Positions 58,524 through 64,000 of a stretch of DNA of 64,000 nt are shown here, piece after piece. The stretch lies in assembly GCA_013400115.1 (NCBI GenBank), contig VXBP01008204.1, positions 2,993,804 to 3,057,803 on the forward strand, read 5' to 3'. The notes beneath the pieces were generated by a model that saw only the letters and a list, made by a program, of their open reading frames with translations, was not told the origin of the DNA and did no database searches. A program made the position numbers and the translations under genes. Source of the stretch: Rhinopomastus cyanomelas. Taxonomy: Eukaryota; Chordata; Aves; Bucerotiformes; Rhinopomastidae. The stretch's first letter is position 1; each line of letters opens with the position of its first letter.

Positions 58524-61500
58524 GTAAGTGCAGAGACCTGACAGCCTGTCTAAACTACGTGTAAGTCCCACTCTAGGCTCCCAAGCCAGATGCTCTAAAC
58601 TGGCATTTCTAGGAGGCTACTGCTCTACTTGTGTGGTTTGAATCGCTTAAGTCTTTGGCCTTGTGCCTTGAAGTGCCAGCAGAGGCATGCTGTAATTGCC
58701 CGTAAATGCACCATCTGTCAGATTATTGTTTAATTATTCCAGCTTCTCACCGCCGTGCACTGCTCACTGTCTCTCTTGCTATCTTTATTTAATTGAGTGG
58801 AAAAAATCGGAGACTTGTGCTTCACTTACGTCACTTTGTATTTACCCAGCATCGCTGGATCCTGCTATGAAGTCCTGGCTTTTGTATGCAGAAGTCAGTC
58901 TTCTGTGTAGAAAAACTAATGTCAATATCTAAAGCATATGTTAGAAAGAGAATCAATATTTTAACACATGGCAAAGTCAGACCATAAATCCCTTAACACA
59001 GTCAAATGATTGTATTATTCTCCCTTGAAACACCGCTCCTCCCCCTGAGAAACAAGAGGGTGAAAGAAAACTCTTGAATAACCAAGCCCTTGTCCTCACA
59101 ATGCAGGACTGTTCTTGGCCACTCACTCTGTGTTGCTTCTTTCTTTTCTGTCTGCTAACTGTGTTTCCTTGTGTGTCAAACGCCTCTTCGGGACCAGTCT
59201 TTCCCTAGCCCATCCCTGTTCATCTGCTTCAGAGTATTACCAGGACGTCACCTCTTCCCTGAGATCAGCCTGTGATGACCAGTTCCACTGCCTTCTTGTT
59301 ACCATTTCAAACATCTCTACTCTTCCTCCCAGCTTTGCAACCAACCCCTTATTAATGTGTGTTGAAAAAATCATCTTTCAGAGCTCTCCAACAACCTCCC
59401 TGTCTCTATGGCCTATAAAAAAATGTGGCAGCACGCAGACTGCTTTTCTTTCCTCGTGTTCCATGTGTCTGTGACAAATGCATGTCATTTTTCTGCTCTT
59501 ACTTAACTTTCCCTTTCTGAAAGAGAAGAGGTTTTCTATACAACACCCTGCACAACAGCTGAAGATCAAGGCTTCTGTGCATTGTTGGGACTCTTCTTCT
59601 CACCTTCCGTAACTTAACTGAAAGGTTACTTGTTTCAGACTATTTTCTGATTTGTTTTATTTTTCACCCACCTCTTTCCTGTAGGAAAGAGCAATTCATA
59701 TAATGATTTCACTGTGGAATTGGCTTCAGGCTTTACTGCTATTTGTCACTATTCAGGAAATCCATCCCTGGCTCCAGGAGAACACTCAATCCCTGCTGAC
59801 AGTCTGGAAGAGGGAAAGAAAGAAAATGGATAGCAGAGCTGCAGCTACTATGACCAACAGGCAGATATTTTATTCAAACCCAATTTTTCCTTCCCCAATT
59901 ACTTTTAAAGAATTTTCTCTTTGTGAGAATGTGAATGAGGGTTGGTTGGTTGCTTGCTTGCTTTCCTGGGGACTCTCCTATTCAGCTGATCTTCATCTTC
60001 CACAGTTCAGACAGCAATGCTTGCAGCAGTGACGAGACGTAATCCTGAGTAAAACTGCTTCTGCCTGTGGCCTTGGTTAACCTGCTGGCTATGATACTTG
60101 CCTGGGCATGGGGCAGCTGGCTTTTTATGCACCTCAGCATGGATGCCACTCCCAGTCACTTTTAGGACACAGTTGAGTTGTTTACAGTAATCTTAAAAAA
60201 ATTTGTAATGAAATTGTTCTGCCTTCCTGGAGCTGCCACTCCCAGAGACCTTTACCCTTTCTTGGCTAATGCAGGAGCCCCCCATCCTTCAGCTTTACAC
60301 CTCTACCAGCTAAAAATGAGCACAGTGCACAACTAGTTATCTTCAGGCTCGCTCTTTGAAGGATGGGCCACACTGCTACTGTGTTGAGGACTGGAAGATC
60401 AGAGAGGACAACAGGGAAGTGGAAGTCTGATCCCTTTTTATTATGCAGCACAGAGGTAGGTTATGCCCTCGTATGAAGTTCAGCAAAGTAAAACTTTAGC
60501 TACACTCACATTCCTGCGCACCGTGCCATACCAGTCAGCCTTGTACTAATCTTCACGGACCTTTGAAGGCATGAAACAACATGCAGTATGAATTAAATCT
60601 AAGCCACACCATACCAGATTATTGGTGCCAGCCACTTTTAGAAGGCTGACATGAGAGCCAAGCGAAACAGGTACAATGGTAGGAGATGCCTTGTACCACC
60701 TGCAGGCATGCAGATCTACAGTGCTCATGCAGCATCACGGGCCAACAGCAATGTGCGGCATGCAAAAAGCTGGTGAAGCCACGGCCACTTAGGCTTCAAT
60801 GCACTTTCCTGGGGAGGAAGTGGCTTTTCCCTTGGAAAGCTCAAATCCCCAGGGTCTGCATGAGGTCAGTGGAAAAAGTGATTTTTTTTCAGAATATTAT
60901 TCAGAGTGCCTAAGCACAGGCTTATCTTACTGACTACAGAGGAAGCTTAACCTCTGCAGATTTAAGCTAGCTTTTGTGAATACCCATCCCTTCTTGTCCC
61001 TTAGTTATGGGAGTTGCACTAATCCAGGACATGGCTAGTCCTTGGTAGGCACAGCACCTACTGAAATTCAGGTGCTGCAGGCCCAGGCTAAGAGGAGCTT
61101 GTCTATCAGAGCACAGAATGTCCTGTTGGATCCTACTGTATCCTTTCTAGTTACCTTGAGATATAAGAAATGGATTTGTAAGTACCAGAAGAATGAAAAG
61201 AAGAAAATGAAAGGTTGGTTTCTGTAGGGATGGCCTGTCTGGAGTTGGAATAATCAGCATCTGTTTCAGTTTAACTGAGTTTTTCATTCCAGCCTTTCTC
61301 CTCTTTCAAAGTACAGGCAACTGAAGCCTTTAATTTGCCCTGTCTTTCACTGTAGAGAAAAGTAGGAGTTTCTGGCAGCTGATACTATCCTGTCTAGAAT
61401 ATCTACACCAAAAAATTACAGTTTATTGTCTGTTGTGAATCAAAAAGCTCTTGCTTGTTTCTGCTGTTTGTAGTGTTGGCTTTGAGAGGTAAATTGTTTG

Positions 61501-62330
61501 AACTGGTTGGCTTTCCTTTTGAAGATTAGCTTGCATGATAGCCTGCTGGATTCACAGTTTTCCCTTGTGTTACACAAACTGAAGAACTGCTGGTCCTGGG
61601 GAGGGTTAGGACACAGTGCATACTTGAAAAGGTCTGTGTGCCTGCAAGCAAATATGGAAAAATCATTTTTTGCTTGGCATTTTGGATGCGTTGTGTCAGG
61701 AGGAGCTCTTGTGAGACTTAGGAAGCCTGTTCTGAAACGTGCTAACAGCCTGACAGTCACAAATAGGTGGTTAAAGAGTTGAAAGTTAGAGCTGGCAGGA
61801 CTAGAATTGTTTTTTTACATCATAGTTTTAAAACCCTAAGTGATGCTGCTTGGTCTTGAGAACCAAGGTACCTTGATCTGACTATATCCTTTTATCATAC
61901 ATTTCCTTTGTAGAACTAAGTGTAGGAAAAAGCACAGCTAATTTCTTGTCACTCAGGTAAGCAGACCTGACTCTGAACACATAAAAGCAACAGACAGTGA
62001 GACTAGCAACATCTTACCATAGGGTAGTTCTTCAACAGAGAACCATGTTTTGAGGTTCCCCTTCTTTGCACTGCAACAGCTTCTTGCACCAAGCAGAAGC
62101 TTGTTCTGTCTCTCTCTGTTTTCAAAGTGATGGATCTTGTCTACCAGTCTGTTGGACCATTACCTTCTGAACATTGGCAGGGGCTCTAATGTCTCTGTTC
62201 ATCTCCTGGGCAGGGTTTCTTGCCTAGCATCCTTCCTCTCTCCCCTTCAGCTCCTGAGTTCTGCCAAGTGTTCCAGCCTTCCCTGTTTATGTATATTCAC
62301 GATAAAGGCAGTGGAGGCAAAGTGAAATTC

Positions 62331-62370
62331 AAGGGGAAGAAAGAAAAGTAAAGGGGAAGAAAGAAAAGTA
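62331..62370. repeat. 20-base perfect tandem duplication
   Basis: Unit aaggggaagaaagaaaagta occurs twice in a row, followed by a partial third unit (aagg). Confidence 0.95.
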
Positions 62371-63537
62371 AAGGCAAAGGCATACACTGTTTTCATTACT
62401 GGTAAGATGCTCACAAAATAAAATGGGCTTTGCTTCGCCACTGGTCTTCAAGGCATGTTTCTCTCTCCAAAAACAACTAAACTCACTGCAATCTTTGAGA
62501 GACTGAAGCCAAACTTCCGGTAAACTGATGATTCCAGAGAAGGGAAGGGAAAGGGCAGGAAAGTTTGGGTAGACTGAGATGTAGATGAGAGGAAGATAAA
62601 ACCTAGAGCTGGGCATTTGGAGGTTTGAGATGTGATGGAGGAAGACTGAGATTCAGGAAGGAAATGGAACTGGGAATGAGAAGAGTTTTATGCTGAGACT
62701 GCCTGACAAGAAACTGGCAGCCTGGGAGGGACAGAAGAGACAGTAGAATTCAGTTTTTCAGTACGAGGAGACAATGAAGGGGCAAGAAATCAGGGAGATA
62801 GGCAAGGAGATGAACAAGATGACAAGAGTCTGAGCTAGAGCCTGGTGTGGGCAACCAAAGTTGAAGGCCTTGGGGAACAAATAGGTGATTGAAGTGTGAA
62901 AGTGGAGGTCAGGCGCAGGCAGAGGGAATGGAATAGCAGAGGAGAGCTGCAGGAGGCAGTTCCACACAGGGCAGAGTAGAAGGGTATGTGGGCAGAAAGG
63001 GATGCAACAGGCTGTGTTCTCTGGGACATCCTGACTCTCAGAGTGCAGCAGAGCATCTCCAAGGCTGGCCTTCCTGTTGTCTCAGCCAGCAAAGAATTGG
63101 TTTTTGCTGTCTGCCCCAGTCCACAGTACAGAAGAGAGTGTCCTTGGATGAGGTGGTGGAGCTGCCTGTCTGACTAGGGGAAGACAGTGGGCTTACTTGT
63201 AGTTAGATGACAAAAATTTTCCAGCTGGGAGGTGGGAGCAGATAGAGTAAGGGTCAGTTGATTAGTCTGGCAGCCACTAAATTAAGAAAAGGTGATTCGG
63301 GTTATTGTATCAGAGGTAATTGAATTCAGACAAAGGTAATTCTGAAGTTGCTACATTGATGTTGTGGTCAGCTTAAGCAAGCTTAACTAATTAACTGCTT
63401 TATTTTAGTTCATCATGTAAGAGCCAGCTCCTGATAAATCACACTGCTTTGTTAGGAACATGCTTGAAACAACTATGTAAATACTAACTAGCCTTAGCGA
63501 TGGTCTTATAAACCCACTGAATAATCCAAATTCCAAC

Positions 63538-63786
63538 ACTCACAGAATCACAGAACATTAGGGATTGGAAGGGACCTTGAAAGATCATCTAGTCCAATCC
63601 CTCTGCTAGGGAAGGACCACCTAGACCAAGTCACACAGGAACATATCCAGGCGGGTTTTAAACACCTCTGGAGAAGGAGACTCCACATCTCCCCTGGGCA
63701 GCCTGTTCCAGTGCTCTGTCACCCTCACTGTGAAAAAGTTCCTTCTCATATTTCTAAGGAATCTCCCCCTCTGCTGCTGCTGTGGA
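63538..63786 (-). mobile_element. CR1 LINE 3' fragment, minus orientation
   Basis: Reads 'cacagaatcacagaacatta', 'gggattggaagggaccttga', 'agatcatctagtccaatccc', 'cagcctgttccagtgctctg' and 'tcaccctcactgtgaaaaag', the reverse complement of a CR1 3' region. Its 3' end lies at about 63540. Confidence 0.94.
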
Positions 63787-63787
63787 T

Positions 63788-63825
63788 AGAATCACAGAGT
63801 CACAGAACATTAGGAAAAGGGACCA
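63788..63825 (-). mobile_element. Second CR1 3' terminus, abutting the first
   Basis: Directly after the previous element the CR1 3'-end phrase restarts as 'agaatcacagagtcacagaa' and 'cattagg', then decays into unique sequence. It is either a second truncated copy or a nested insertion. Confidence 0.7.
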
Positions 63826-64000
63826 TGTTATGCCATGGCTATGGAATGGCAGAGTTTGTTGCTGTAAAGCAAATCCTTGAGACATGGGACATGACAGCAG
63901 CAGGGAGACAAAGTCATGTTTGCGTGCTTCAAAAAACAAAAGTGCCACTGGGATGGGTGCAGACAAATCAGGCCTCAGAAAGGAGGAATCAATTGCCAGG

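Larger units (their letters stand above)
55152..64000 (+). other. Probable SHOC2 intron 1
   Basis: No leucine-rich-repeat coding sequence is present. It contains two exon-like segments (58020-58091, 58429-58523), a purine-rich stretch (about 62520-62990), a 20-base tandem duplication (62331-62370) and CR1 tails near the right edge. Other reading frames look like chance. Confidence 0.5.

Noticed and set aside
55152..64000. Search for SHOC2 leucine-rich repeats
   Set aside because: No LxxLxLxxN-type repeats in any frame. The coding exons must lie beyond the right edge, so SHOC2 is called only from synteny.
1..64000. tRNA, rRNA, snoRNA, CRISPR or prokaryotic signals
   Set aside because: No tRNA T-loop signature, no rRNA blocks and no regularly spaced repeats were seen. 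The window is ordinary vertebrate nuclear DNA.

Overview
This window is a piece of a bird genome. It shows vertebrate exon-intron genes, CpG-island promoters and several truncated CR1 retrotransposon tails. The CR1 tails carry avian-type phrases such as 'ggattggactagatgatct' and end in 'gtgattct' or 'atgattct' units. The gene order RBM20 - PDCD4 - BBIP1 - (SHOC2) matches human 10q25.2. All calls come from reading exon phases, splice sites and recalled protein families; nothing was searched.

Layout. (1) 119-20024, plus strand: the last twelve coding exons of RBM20, numbered 3-14 by analogy with the 14-exon human gene. They cover the end of zinc finger 1, the RRM, the RS domain with its RSRSP hotspot, the acidic region and zinc finger 2. 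A 3' UTR probably runs to about 23.89 kb. (2) 23.9-37.1 kb: no supported protein gene. It holds CR1 pieces, one decayed reverse-transcriptase relic and a GC-rich island at about 34.25-34.78 kb. (3) 37.1-53.7 kb, plus strand: PDCD4, with a CpG-island promoter and untranslated first exon, eleven coding exons (466 aa), and a short 3' UTR with the conserved miR-21 site. (4) 54319-54599, minus strand: BBIP1 in two small exons, tail to tail with PDCD4. Its promoter is shared head to head with what is probably SHOC2. (5) 55.2-64.0 kb: most likely SHOC2 intron 1. No SHOC2 leucine-rich-repeat exon is present.

The genes are not one pathway: RBM20 is a muscle splicing regulator, PDCD4 an eIF4A inhibitor, BBIP1 a BBSome subunit and SHOC2 a RAS-MAPK phosphatase scaffold. 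They share the window because of conserved vertebrate synteny.

I found no previously undescribed system. The best second-look items are: a chimeric copy of PDCD4 exon-12 and 3' UTR sequence beside the only N of the window; a reading-phase conflict at the RBM20 exon 11/12 junction; a NAGNAG acceptor just before the RBM20 RS domain; twin inverted ZNF143-type motifs in the BBIP1/SHOC2 promoter; and two phase-compatible exon-like segments near 58 kb that I cannot assign.
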